From assembly GCA_025093555.1 (NCBI GenBank), contig JAIWNF010000028.1:558001-622000 (forward strand): DNA of 64,000 nucleotides. Direction: 5' to 3'. This DNA comes from Circinella umbellata (lineage: Eukaryota > Mucoromycota > Mucoromycetes > Mucorales > Lichtheimiaceae). Below are positions 1 to 11,119 of this stretch, in pieces. Each line of letters opens with the position of its first letter. Position 1 is the first letter of the stretch. The notes below the pieces were generated by a model, which was not told the DNA's origin, did no database searches, and worked only from the letters and a program-made list of their open reading frames with translations. The position numbers and the translations under genes are program-made.

Positions 1-2770
1 CTAATTGGATTGAAGAACAAGGATTGTATTGTTGGAATTCCCAACTTACATATGGAATGCCAACATTTATTAAACAAAGAAACAATCGAATAGAAACAAG
101 CATCATTGACTGGATACTTAGTACTGAACCTTTGGCAATGTGACAATGACTATTGAATCTGAAATGGATCTTAAATCCGATCACAAACCAGTTTGCATTT
201 CTTTCACCATGGATAGACCACCACCATCCCGAGAAAATCATCCAAGGCAGCTTTGGAACCTTAGTAAACTATATGACGATGAACATCAACAAAAATATAA
301 ACATTTATTTATAGAAAAAATCGAAACCGTTCATGACCAAATCAAAAGAGCTGTCAACACCAATAATATAGAACCTGACATTACTTACCTTGCTAACCAA
401 CTGACCGATTGTATTCATACATCATTAGATGAATCAGTTGGCCGTAGAACACCACGACCGCCACAAGTAAAATGGTTTTGGAATGAAGAATTAGAAACTG
501 CATTTCAGGATCGTGAGCAATGCTATCGCCGAAAAATAAAAGCTACTGGTATCCAACAGGGCGCATGGAATATAAAACACAAAGAAGCATCAAAGCAATT
601 TGACTCTTTAGTTCAAAAACGAAAACGACAGGCATGGCATAATTTTATTAATAAATTATCCAATGATGAATTATCAAACACAACAGCAACAATTAAACGT
701 ATCAGGCAAAATAGGGTAGTTAGTCCAACTTTTTCGGATATGGCTGGCCCTGAAGTAGCTGCCAATAAAATGTCACAGCAACTTGCACGTACATTTTCAG
801 GTAATGCTCTACCAAGAGTAAGAGCTAATCCACCCCCACCTCCAATCGTTCCCCATCTAATTGATAATCATAATAATATTTGTCCTTTTACACCCGAACT
901 AATCCAAAATGCCATCCAAACTGTTGCTCGTAAAAAAGCACCAGGCATGGATCATTTACGTGCTGAAATGCTTAGCCCAATTACAGAATATTTAACTAAT
1001 CCACTAACCGACCTTTTTATTTTGTGTTGGAAATGGTCTAAAACACCTGATAGTTGGAGATTGGCTCAAGTTGTGCCAATATATAAAAAAGGTGATGCTA
1101 ATGATCCTGCTAATTATCGTCCAATTAGTCTTTTATCTGTTTTATGTAAAATATTAGAAATATGTCTACAAGATGAACTACATTCTGCTTCCCCCATTAT
1201 AGATATTAGTCAAGGTGGGTTTCGTACCCAACGTAGTGCCTTGGATCAAGCTCTTTGCTTACATGAACTTTGTCTTCGTCATCGATTGGATCATGATAAC
1301 AATAGTCCAGTTTTGGCCGCATTGGACATCCGATCCGCGTATGATACAGTGGATCGTGCTATTATATGGCGCGCTCTCGAACCTACAGCTTCTCCACCAC
1401 TACTTGGTTTACTACAGAGTCTTTTTGATAATGTATCAATTCAAGTACTATTATCTGGTACTACATCAAGATCTTTTTGGCCTGCCACTGGTGTTCTCCA
1501 AGGATCAATTTTGTCCCCTCATTTGTATTCTATATATATTAACTCTTTACCCCATTTTCTTCGTTCCTCTTCTTCTTCCTCTATTTTGTCCAATTTATCT
1601 GATTCTGATTCTGATTTTCAAGATACGCCTATACTTTCATCCCGTCAACGTCCTCATCGGCTGGTTTGTGGTAAGTGGATTAACGCACTTTTATATGCTG
1701 ATGATGTTGTTTTAATTGGTGATAGATCCAATATACAACAACTATTAAACCGAGCTGAAGAACACTCATATCAACTTGGCTATCACTGGAATCCCAGTAA
1801 ATGTGTCGTTTTGCAACAACCAACCAGCCAAAATACCAACCCTCTTCCACCACTATATTTATATGATCAACCACTTCCAACTGCATCAACATTTGTTTAC
1901 CTTGGTATTCCGTTTAATGCCAGTGGTATGATCAACAATCAACAACTTTTACAACGCAACATTGCATCAGCACTTACAGGTATGCGCACATTACGAACAA
2001 TTGGATGTAATCCATATGGTTTCCCTCGTCACCTTGCTGTTAAAATATATAAGCAATTCATAAGACCACGTTTTGAATACGGATTAGCAATTACCCCTTT
2101 TTTAAAAAAAGAAATCCAACAACTTGAAAAAGGCCAAGATCAATGTCTTCGATATATCTTTGGCGGTCATACCAAATCATCCACTATTGTTTTTCGACAT
2201 ATGGCTAATTTACCTACAATGGATGAACGAGTGCATACATTAGGCGCTAAGTACCTTTCACGTGCATTTTATTTGCCAGAAGATGCTTTACTGACTGAAT
2301 TACGACCTATATTACGAGATAACCGCCATCGATGGAAGCAATTACAAAAATACAATGAAATTTGGAAACTTTTACCTTTACCACCTGAAGATGTATCACC
2401 ACGAGATCTCAAATCGACCATCCGCAATTTTCGCACCACCAACGTCAACAAATTACAACAAGGCCCCAATGCAGGTGTCCTCATAAAAGCCTGCCGTTCA
2501 AAACTTGGAGTTGATCCAATATTCTTTTTGCCAATGACATCTCGGGAACGTAGCCGCCTACTTCGCTGGCGAATGGGTTGGCTACCAGGAAAACCGATCC
2601 AATGTACCAATTGTAATAATCACCGCACTAGCCGTCACCATCTTATCGAATGTCTTGATATTCCATATCAACTTGACTTACCACCTGATACACTACCAAA
2701 TCCAATCGACCACCTCCTCAACAACCTTCCTCGTAAACCACCATCTAACCCACAAACCATATTATTTTGA
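1..2770 (+). pseudogene. LINE ORF2 (endonuclease-reverse transcriptase), copy 1, frameshifted
   Basis: This is the polyprotein that would nick target DNA and reverse-transcribe the element RNA. The endonuclease end motif SDHKPV lies near 178-195. The reverse transcriptase follows with APGMDHLRAE, LAALDIRSAYDTVD, GVLQGSILSPHLYS and the catalytic YADD (about 1695). A CX2C-H-C zinc knuckle (CTNC...HHLIEC) lies near 2610-2655. Compared with copy 2 one A is missing near 136, which shifts the endonuclease frame into a TGA, so this copy cannot make full ORF2. It does keep the Trp codon near base 7 that is a stop in copy 2. The frame ends at TGA 2768-2770, but 60 further codons stay open to TGA 2951-2953 (see findings). 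Confidence 0.92.
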
Positions 2771-3396
2771 CAGCAAACATGGCCAAAATTAATGGTAGCA
2801 CTCGAACAACTTGATAAGGTATGTCATCCCGATCCAAAGGATGATATACCACCTGATCTCGAACTTGGTCAACAGTTTGTAGACTGGTTAACACCTCCTC
2901 CACCAATTTTACCTCCAAATGATCCATCTTTAGACTACATTCTTCACCTTTGATCCATTTTTCTTTTATACCACTCTCACTTATAAATTATTTCTTCTTT
3001 CTCATTATATACTATATATATATTTCCTAAAAAAAAAAGAAAAGAACAAAAAAAAAATATGAATAATCATACCAAAAAACAAAAAACAAAAAAAGAAGAA
3101 AAAAGAAACACAAAAAAAAAAAAAAATCCATTTTATCACTAACAGCTCCGCTTTTTCTATTTTTACGCACAGACCACCGATGAGGCTTGACACATGAAAG
3201 TTTAATTTTTGATTTTGCATGATTTTTCTTTTCTCCTTTTTCCCTTGTCATATAAGGGTCGTTTATCTTCTCTTTCTCTGTTAAATAATCAATGACATTT
3301 TAACTTGCACTTCGGGACGGGCATATGCTCCATAGAGCGCGGCCCCATAGAAAATCCCATCAATAAAACAAATAGTTTCATCTCGGCCAAGTTGTC
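1..3396 (+). mobile_element. LINE-type non-LTR retrotransposon, copy 1 (5' part outside window)
   Basis: This is the 3' half of a non-LTR retrotransposon. It contains the end of the APE-type endonuclease, the whole reverse transcriptase, a C-terminal zinc knuckle and a 3' UTR. Base 1 matches base 5824 of copy 2, so only the window edge truncates it. The 3' end is set by where the two copies stop matching: both end in the same TCTCGGCCAAGTTGTC and then diverge. There is no terminal poly(A); A-rich runs lie inside the 3' UTR near 3030-3126. Nucleotide identity to copy 2 is very high by eye over ORF2, pointing to recent mobility. Copy 2 starts directly after it. Confidence 0.93.
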
Positions 3397-3428
3397 GTCT
3401 CTTTCTTCTCTTCACCTCACTTTTTTAG

Positions 3429-5306
3429 GAGGTTACACAAAGAATACTTCCACTTACAACGAAAAAAATTAAAAAAATATCACAAAAAATAGTAAAAAAT
3501 ATAACAACACCACCAGGACAACCTGAAAGGTCCATAGAACCATCACCCACCGAAATCCCGGCCGAAAACAAACAATTGTCCATTGACATTTCGCCATCAT
3601 CATTATTTCCATCAACAAAAGAAATTAATTTCGAATTAATTTTTTCATCTCTCTCTCAACCCAAATGCTCACTCTCAATCGACCCACAATCTCGAATCAC
3701 CGCCACTCCAGTTAAAAAATACAAAACCTCAGCATTACGTTCAACAATTCCAACTGAAATTAATTGTGTAATGGGTAAAACATTAACAAAAAACAATACT
3801 GGTAAAAAAGCAATAGCAGTCGGTATTCCTATTGCAGCACCAGGTACCAAAATTCCTGTTTCACAGGAATTAATTAAAAATTTAGAACGTGATTTCTCCG
3901 CCACACAAGCAAATATTAAGTGCCCCAATGACATATGCAAAAAGAAGGGTAAGATCATTGCTATAGATGGAGCTAATAATCCTGCTTTTGAACCACCAAC
4001 ACCCATATATAAATGCACCTCTTGTCATAAAAAATATGCACACACACGCATGTTAGATCCCATTGCAGCAGCCATACAAAGTAAAAAAAATAATACTACA
4101 GAGAAGCCCACAATAAATTCTACTGTAGCAAAAAAAACTTTAGGTAACACCCAACTTGAATCTATCGATTCTGATCAAGAGATGGAACATCATCATGCAT
4201 CACCAAACCAAAAACAGCCTGCACAAAGTTGGGCGGACCAGGTTGAAGTCTCCAATATAGAGAAAAATGATAATTTTCTCCATATTTATCCTAACCTCCC
4301 TGACTATCTTCAGGATATATACAAAAAACAGGAAAAGACTGACCAAAAAGTTTCGGAACTAACAGAAGCTCTTTCTAACATGGCACAAATTATAAAAGAA
4401 AATGCTACTTTAAAAACAGAACTGGAAGCTGCTCGTGCCGAAATTGCAATTTTAAAAAATAAACAGTTAACACTTGATCCAACAGCAACTAGCAACATAG
4501 GACTCCGACCAACAATCCAAATTTTGGATAATGAAGATGATGGATTGGAACAATCCAAACATGCACCACCTCCAGCACAAATTCAGCAATTAAAAAATAA
4601 TTATGCAACAATAGCAGCTCAAGGTATAACTAAAAAGCAGCAACATAACAAAAAAAGAGCTGTCCCATCCAAACGTGCAAAAGCAATTGCTGCACGTCAT
4701 CTCACAGCAGTGCCTGAAAGCCAAGGCTTTCAATTTATATATGTGCCCTGTCGCCACCGTATGACAATCAAAGCTATGCGTCAGATCCTTCGCACCTTAC
4801 GTATTGATAACTCACGTATCTTAGATGTACATTTCCCTGATCGACAGGTAGCAGCACTACTCATTCATAACGACTATGCTCCTCTTCTCATGGAAATTCT
4901 TGAAAAAGAGGGCATTAAGGTAAAAAAAGAATTTGATCCACTTGACCCCAGTATTCTATGGGATAAGAAATTAGCAGATTTATCTGATGAAGAACGATTT
5001 GAAAAAGTGCAAGAATTACACCATAACAACTTGCTCAAAGCACTCCAATTCATCCGCGCACCAGTCAAATTTGCAATAGCTCGTAATTTCTATAAAAATT
5101 CATGGATTACAGCGGAAGAATTGACATTAAATTTACCAACATATAAAACAAATGACGATCGAATTTTAGATGCAAAACGCCTTTTAAATGATGATATCAA
5201 AAGTGTCACAAGTTCTCGACCTGTTTCCCCCAGCATGGAAATCGATGACGAAGTCAAAGCCGGCTTACATAATACTACCAGCACTTCCACCACTCAAAAT
5301 AATTAA
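3429..5306 (+). CDS. LINE ORF1 protein (nucleic-acid-binding, zinc motif plus coiled coil)
   Basis: ORF1 of LINEs usually makes an RNA-binding chaperone that packages element RNA. The frame is open from 3429 (after TAG 3426-3428) to TAA 5304-5306. The first ATG is at 3771, giving 511 residues; coding-like sequence upstream of it (from about 3500) suggests a non-ATG start, a start supplied elsewhere, or a lost ATG. A CX4C...CX2C zinc motif (CPNDIC ... CTSCHKKY) lies near 3921-4035. A predicted coiled coil rich in E, K, L and A follows near 4320-4465. The C-terminal third (about 4690-5120, VPCRHRMTIKAMRQILRTLR) is compact and basic and may bind nucleic acid. No frame lesion is visible. It is the only intact ORF in either copy. 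Confidence 0.8.
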   Translation, partial: EVTQRILPLTTKKIKKISQKIVKNITTPPGQPERSIEPSPTEIPAENKQLSIDISPSSLFPSTKEINFELIFSSLSQPKCSLSIDPQSRITATPVKKYKTSALRSTIPTEINCVMGKTLTKNNTGKKAIAVGIPIAAPGTKIPVSQELIKNLERDFSATQANIKCPNDICKKKGKIIAIDGANNPAFEPPTPIYKCTSCHKKYAHTRMLDPIAAAIQSKKNNTTEKPTINSTVAKKTLGNTQLESIDSDQEMEHHHASPNQKQPAQSWADQVEVSNIEKNDNFLHIYPNLPDYLQDIYKKQEKTDQKVSELTEALSNMAQIIKENATLKTELEAARAEIAILKNKQLTLDPTATSNIGLRPTIQILDNEDDGLEQSKHAPPPAQIQQLKNNYATIAAQGITKKQQHNKKRAVPSKRAKAIAARHLTAVPESQGFQFIYVPCRHRMTIKAMRQILRTLRIDNSRILDVHFPDRQVAALLIHNDYAPLLMEILEKEGIKVKKEFDPLDPSILWDKKLADLSDEERFEKVQELHHNNLLKALQFIRAPVKFAIARNFYKNSWITAEELTLNLPTYKTNDDRILDAKRLLNDDIKSVTSSRPVSPSMEIDDEVKAGLHNTTSTSTTQNN

Positions 5307-5337
5307 AAAAAGTATAAGTATATAAAACAAAAAAAAA

Positions 5338-8300
5338 ATGAGTAATATAACAATATCCCTTATAAATATCAACGGTCTCGTAAAACAGACCATCAATACA
5401 ATTACTAATAGTTTACCTACCTCCTCATTGATATTCCTAACTGAAACTTGGTTATTATCACCAAGTCGGTATCCAACTAACTGGTTTCAACACCACAATT
5501 ACGCTCTCCCTGTAGAAAATTCCCATCGTGGTAAAATGGGTATCACATTATTAACTAATCCTTCTTTTCCTTATCCCATACACGTACTTCCTACAATTTC
5601 TCCCTATATTCTTTCCTGTAAAATAGAAAATCTTACCATCCACTGTCTCTATCTCCCACCATCCAATCTCACACCTATCGAAACTCTAGAAATAATACAA
5701 TCAATCCCCTTAATAACATCCTCAGATAACAATCATGAAAATACTATTTTTTGTGGCGATTTTAATGCTCGTCATAAAGAATTATTAGGCGATCAACGAA
5801 CTACACCTCGTAGAACAGCATTTGCTAATTAGATTGAAGAACAAGGATTGTATTGTTGGAATTCCCAACTCACATATGGAATGCCAACATTTATTAAACA
5901 AAGAAACAATCGACTAGAAACAAGCGTCATTGACTGGATCCTTAGTACTGAGCCTTTAGCAAATGTAACAATGGCTATTGAATCCGAAATGGATCTTAAA
6001 TCCGATCACAAACCAGTTTGTATTTCTTTCACTATGGATAGACCACCATCATCCCGAGAAAATCATCCAAGGCAGCTTTGGAACCTTAGTAAACTATATG
6101 ACAATGAGCATCAACAAAAATATAAAGATTTATTTATAGAAAAAATCGAAACCGTTCATGTCCAAATCAAAAATGCTATCAACGCTAATAATATAGAGCC
6201 TGACATTAATTACATTGCTAACCAACTGACCGATTGTATTCATACATCATTAGATAAATCAGTTGGCCGTAGAACACCACGGCCGCCACATGTAAAATGG
6301 TTTTGGATGAAGACTTAGAAACTGCATTTCAGGATCGTGAGCAAAGCTATCGCCGAAAAATAAAAGCTACTGGTATCCAACAGGGCGTATGGAATATAAA
6401 ACACAAAGAAGCATCAAAGCAATTTGACTCTTTAGTTCAAAAACGAAAACGACAAGCATGGAATAATTTTATTAATAAATTATCCAATGATGAATTATCA
6501 AACACAACAGCAACAATTAAACGTATCAGGCAAAATAGGGTAGTTAGTCCAACTTTTTCGGATATGGCTGGCCCTGAAGTAGCTGCCAATAAAATGTCAC
6601 AGCAACTTGCACGTACATTTTCAGGTAATGCTCTACCAAGAGTAAGAGCTAATCCACCCCCACCTCCAATCGTTCCCCATCTAATTGATAATCATGATAA
6701 TATTTGTCCTTTTACACCCGAACTAATCCAAAATGCCATCCAAACTGTTGCTCGTAAAAAAGCACCAGGCATGGATCATTTACGTGCTGAAATGCTTAGC
6801 CCAATTACAGAATATTTAACTAATCCACTAACCGACCTTTTTATTTTGTGTTGGAAATGGTCTAAAACACCTGATAGTTGGAGATTGGCTCAAGTTGTGC
6901 CAATATATAAAAAAGGTGATGCTAATGATCCTGCTAATTATCGTCCAATTAGTCTTTTATCTGTTTTACGTAAAATATTAGAAGTATGTCTCCAAGATGA
7001 ACTACATTCTGCTTCCCCCATTATAGATATTAGTCAAGGTGGGTTTCGTACACAACGTAGTGCCTTGGATCAAGCTCTTTGCTTACATGAACTTTGTCTT
7101 CGTCATCGATTGGATCATGATAACAATAGTCCAGTTTTGGCCGCATTGGACATCCGATCCGCGTATGATACAGTGGATCGTGCTATTATATGGCGCGCTC
7201 TCGAACCTACAGCTTCTCCACCACTACTTGGTTTACTACAGAGTCTTTTTGATAATGTATCAATTCAAGTACTATTATCTGGTACTACATCAAGATCTTT
7301 TTGGCCTGCCACTGGTGTTCTCCAAGGATCAATTTTGTCCCCTCATTTGTATTCTATATATATTAACTCTTTACCCCATTTTCTTCGTTCCCCTTCTTCT
7401 TCCTCTATTTTGTCCAATTTATCTGATTCTGATTCTGATTTTCAAGATACGCCTATACTTTCATCCCGTCAACGTCCTCATCGGCTGGTTTGTGGTAAGT
7501 GGATTAACGCATTTTTATATGCTGATGACGTTGTTTTAATTGGTGATAGATCCAATATTCAACAATTATTAAACCGAGCTGAAGAACACTCATATCAACT
7601 TGGCTATCGCTGGAATCCCAGTAAATGTGTAATTTTACAACAACCAACCAGTCAAAATACCAACCCTCTTCCACCCCTCTATTTATATAATCAACCAATT
7701 ACAACCGCATCAACATTTGTCTACCTTGGTATACCATTTAATGCTAGTGGTATGATCAACAATCAACAACTTTTACAACGCAACATTGCATCAGCACTTA
7801 CAGGTATGCGTACATTACGAACAATTGGATGTAACCCATATGGTTTCCCTCGTCACCTTGCTGTCAAATTATATAAGCAATTTATTCGACCTCGCTTTGA
7901 ATATGGATTAGCAATTACCCCTTTTTTAAAAAAAGAAATCCAACAACTTGAAAAAGGCCAAGATCAATGTCTTCGATATATCTTCGGCGGTCATACCAAA
8001 TCATCCACTATTGTTTTTCGACATATGGCTAACTTACCTACAATGGATGAACGAGTGCATACATTAGGTGCTAAATATCTCTCTCGTGCTTATTATCTAC
8101 CAGATGATGCATTACTGACCCATTTACGACCAATATTACGCGATAACCGCCATCGATGGAAGCAACTACAAAAATACAATGAAATTTGGAAACTCTTACC
8201 TTTACCACCTGAAGATGCATCACCACGAGATCTTAAATCAAACATTCGCACCTATCGCACCACCAACCTCCACAAATTACAACAAGGCCCTAATACAGGT

Positions 8301-8594
8301 GTCCTTATAAATGCTTGCCGTTCAAAACTTGGAGTTGATCCAATTTTCTTTTTGCCAATGACATCTCGGGAACGTAGCCGCCTACTTCGCTGGCGGATGG
8401 GTTGGCTACCAGGAAAACCGATCCAATGTACCAATTGTAATAATCACCGCACTAGCCGTCACCATCTTATCGAATGTCTTGATATTCCATATCAACTTGA
8501 CTTACCACCTGATACACTACCAAATCCAATCGACCACCTCCTCAACAACCTTCCTCGTAAACCACCATCTAACCCACAAACCATATTATTTTGA
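5338..8594 (+). pseudogene. LINE ORF2 (endonuclease-reverse transcriptase), copy 2, two lesions
   Basis: ORF2 starts at ATG 5338, 31 bp after ORF1 stops. The APE-type endonuclease begins with NINGL and TETWL and includes CGDFNARH near 5752-5775, followed by SDHKPV near 6003. The frame is broken twice. A TAG at 5830-5832 sits where copy 1 has Trp, and one A is missing near 6306 relative to copy 1. Downstream, the RT (YADD near 7519) and the CX2C-H-C knuckle are uninterrupted to TGA 8592-8594. As in copy 1, 60 further codons remain open to TGA 8775-8777. The lesions do not overlap those of copy 1, so the two copies became inactive independently. Confidence 0.92.
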
Positions 8595-9278
8595 CAGCAA
8601 ACATGGCCAAAATTAATGGTAGCACTCGAACAACTTGATAAGGTATGTCATCCCGATCCAAAGGATGATATACCACCTGATCCCGAACTTGGTCAACAGT
8701 TTGTAGACTGGTTAACACCTCCTCCACCAATTTTACCTCCAAATGATCCATCTTTAGATTACATTCTTCACCTTTGATCCATTTTTCTTTTATACCACTC
8801 TCACTTATAAATTATTTCTTCTTTCTCATTATATACTATATATATATTTCCTAAAAAAAAAAAAGAAAAGAACAGAAAAAAAAAATATGAATAATTATAC
8901 CAAAAAACAAAAAACAAAAAAAGAAGAAAAAAGAAACACAAAAAAAAAAAAAAAAAAAAAAATTATATTTATATCCATTTTATTACTAACAGCTCCGCTT
9001 TTTCTATTTTTACGCACAGACCACCGATGAGGCTTGACACATGAAAGCTTAATTTTGATTTTGCATAATTTTTCTTTTCCCTATTTTCTCTCTGATCCCT
9101 ACAATTGTCTTTTTCTCCTTTTTCCCTTGTCATATAAGGGTCGTTTATCTTTCCTCTCTCTGTTAAATAATCAATGATATTTTAACTTGCACTTCGGGAC
9201 GGGCATATGCTCCATAGAGCGCGGCCCCATAGAAAATCCCATCAATAAAATAAACAGTTTCATCTCGGCCAAGTTGTC

Positions 9279-10106
9279 TTGTGGTTTTTTGTCAGATTCG
9301 TTATAAATTTATATGACTAATCGCTGCACCTCAACGTTAATAGTAATAACCAGGACTTTTCAGTAGATGAAACACAATAAATTGTGCCACAAGGGAAATG
9401 ATTATAAAGAAGGTGAGGAAGTGAAATGAGAAACAAGTAGACTAATTGATAATTAGATAGATAGATAGTTCAATTGATAATTGGAAGATGGTTAATTTGT
9501 TGGTTGGTTCCTTTTTATTATTATTACTTTAGATGGTATTTATATAAAAACAAAAACAAAATAATAATATTATGCAAAACTGGATGATCGTTATCATGCT
9601 AATGTTAAGAAATAACAGAAATCAAAAATAAATCAAAGCAGAATATTGATCAATATGATCAATGAGGGCAACACAAAAATAATAAATCACAGATCATTAA
9701 AATGATCTTCCATAATATCATAATAAGAAACAATATTAAAAATGGGAGGAAACGTGGAAGGTAATAATAATAAATAATATAAACATGGATAAGGGGGCAA
9801 AAGGAATAAAAGCGGAAACAACGGGTAAATACGTTAGGCAGAAGTATTTACCTAGCAACGACCCAGATTCCTAGGTTAGAATCGTCACTTTGCCATCACG
9901 TTTGGAGCTGGTGCAGAACTAGGAGCAAAACCCGCTTCAGACGTGACATTTTTGACACATTGTGTGGTAGTGCCGTTTGGTAAGATCAAATAAAAGGTTC
10001 ACGTGATTTTGTGTATTGGAATTGATCCTTAGGTGGTCATGTGACCACTTAAGTATGTATTACTTTTACTTTACCTTTTTCTTTTGATTGATTTTTGACA
10101 GACTTT
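9279..10106. other. Gene-free AT-rich interval between LINE and long-TIR element
   Basis: I find no gene here. It holds a short (GATA)n-like run near 9458-9470 and a more GC-balanced patch at 9830-9990. Read on the minus strand, 9985-9895 gives about 31 coding-like codons ending in a stop (SEAGFAPSSAPAPNVMAK), possibly a relic of a transposon gag-like gene, but too short to name. Bases 9978-10045 resemble 10645-10712 inside the neighbouring inverted-repeat element. Confidence 0.6.
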
Positions 10107-11119
10107 CACCACGGCTAAAAATTGCATGCAATTACCTAATTCTTTATGAATATGAATTTATAGGTTATGAAATGCCACGCTTCTCTATGAATATGCATGA
10201 ATAAAGACAATAATTCATCTTCATAAAAATAAATCCATGAATCTCTATTACAAAAATTAATGAATCTGAGCGACAATGTATGGCTCTGAATGATATATGA
10301 ATTGGCATAAAACTGATAAATATCTATGAAAAAATACCTGTGAATATGAATGAAAATGCATGCTTTGTAAATATGAGTGATAATCTATGAAATTGCATAC
10401 TTATACTTCGTGAATCCATGACCGTTTGAGGAGAAGTAGTATCCCTACGCACTTCTTTTACTACTTTTCTCATTATCTCACATAGTTAATGGCCCACAAA
10501 AAGAAAATTTTATTATTCAAAGTGCCTATCATAATATAGTAGAAGTGGTCTCAACCATGTTATATCTGCAGTATAATGTATATGCTCATAAAGTAAAATA
10601 TATATCATTTAGAAACTAGGAATGAATCTGCTTATAAATACCTGTAGTTAGACCAATGAGAAGGTTTATGTGATTTTGTAATTTAGAATTTGATCTTTAA
10701 ATGTGTAGTATGGCACATCTTGTCAATCCTTCATCTCAGATAATTCAAATATGAACTAAATATAAAAACACTAAAATAATTTCACATTGGTTACTTTCTA
10801 AATACACAAATAATAATTCTACTACAATAAGGAACAAATTCTAGTATTTGTTCTCTTATATCTATATATCATGATCCAAGTTCAAAACTTGAAAATTTTT
10901 AAAGCATCATCTTTTTCATCCTCCTAACACTCCTTAGCTCTTCTCAATCAACATGTACCATATTGATAGATAACATTTTTGTAAATACAAAAATATTATC
11001 TTGGTAGTAAATTCAAAATATTAGAGAATAAATTATTTTAGTTATTTTTCATTTACTACTTATTTATATATTATAATTTTAACAAAATTATAATTATAAA
11101 TATACCCCTAATGATACTA

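Larger units (their letters stand above)
3397..9278 (+). mobile_element. LINE-type non-LTR retrotransposon, copy 2 (full length, defective)
   Basis: A complete element of about 5.9 kb: pyrimidine-rich 5' leader, ORF1, a 31 bp spacer, ORF2 and a ~500 bp 3' UTR. The 5' end is placed where copy 1 stops matching the copy 2 tail, so it is approximate. The 3' end matches copy 1 to the base at ...AAGTTGTC. I see no clear target-site duplication; the only shared bases are the ends of the elements themselves. Its 3' UTR carries about 38 bp near 9077-9115 that copy 1 lacks. ORF1 looks intact; ORF2 has one nonsense change and one frameshift. Clade not assigned: the fold (APE endonuclease, RT, C-terminal knuckle) fits several LINE clades. 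Confidence 0.92.

Noticed and set aside
1215..1715. Hydrophobic open frame inside LINE ORF2 (also 7039-7539)
   Set aside because: It is a shadow frame of the reverse transcriptase, repeated in both copies because the DNA is the same.
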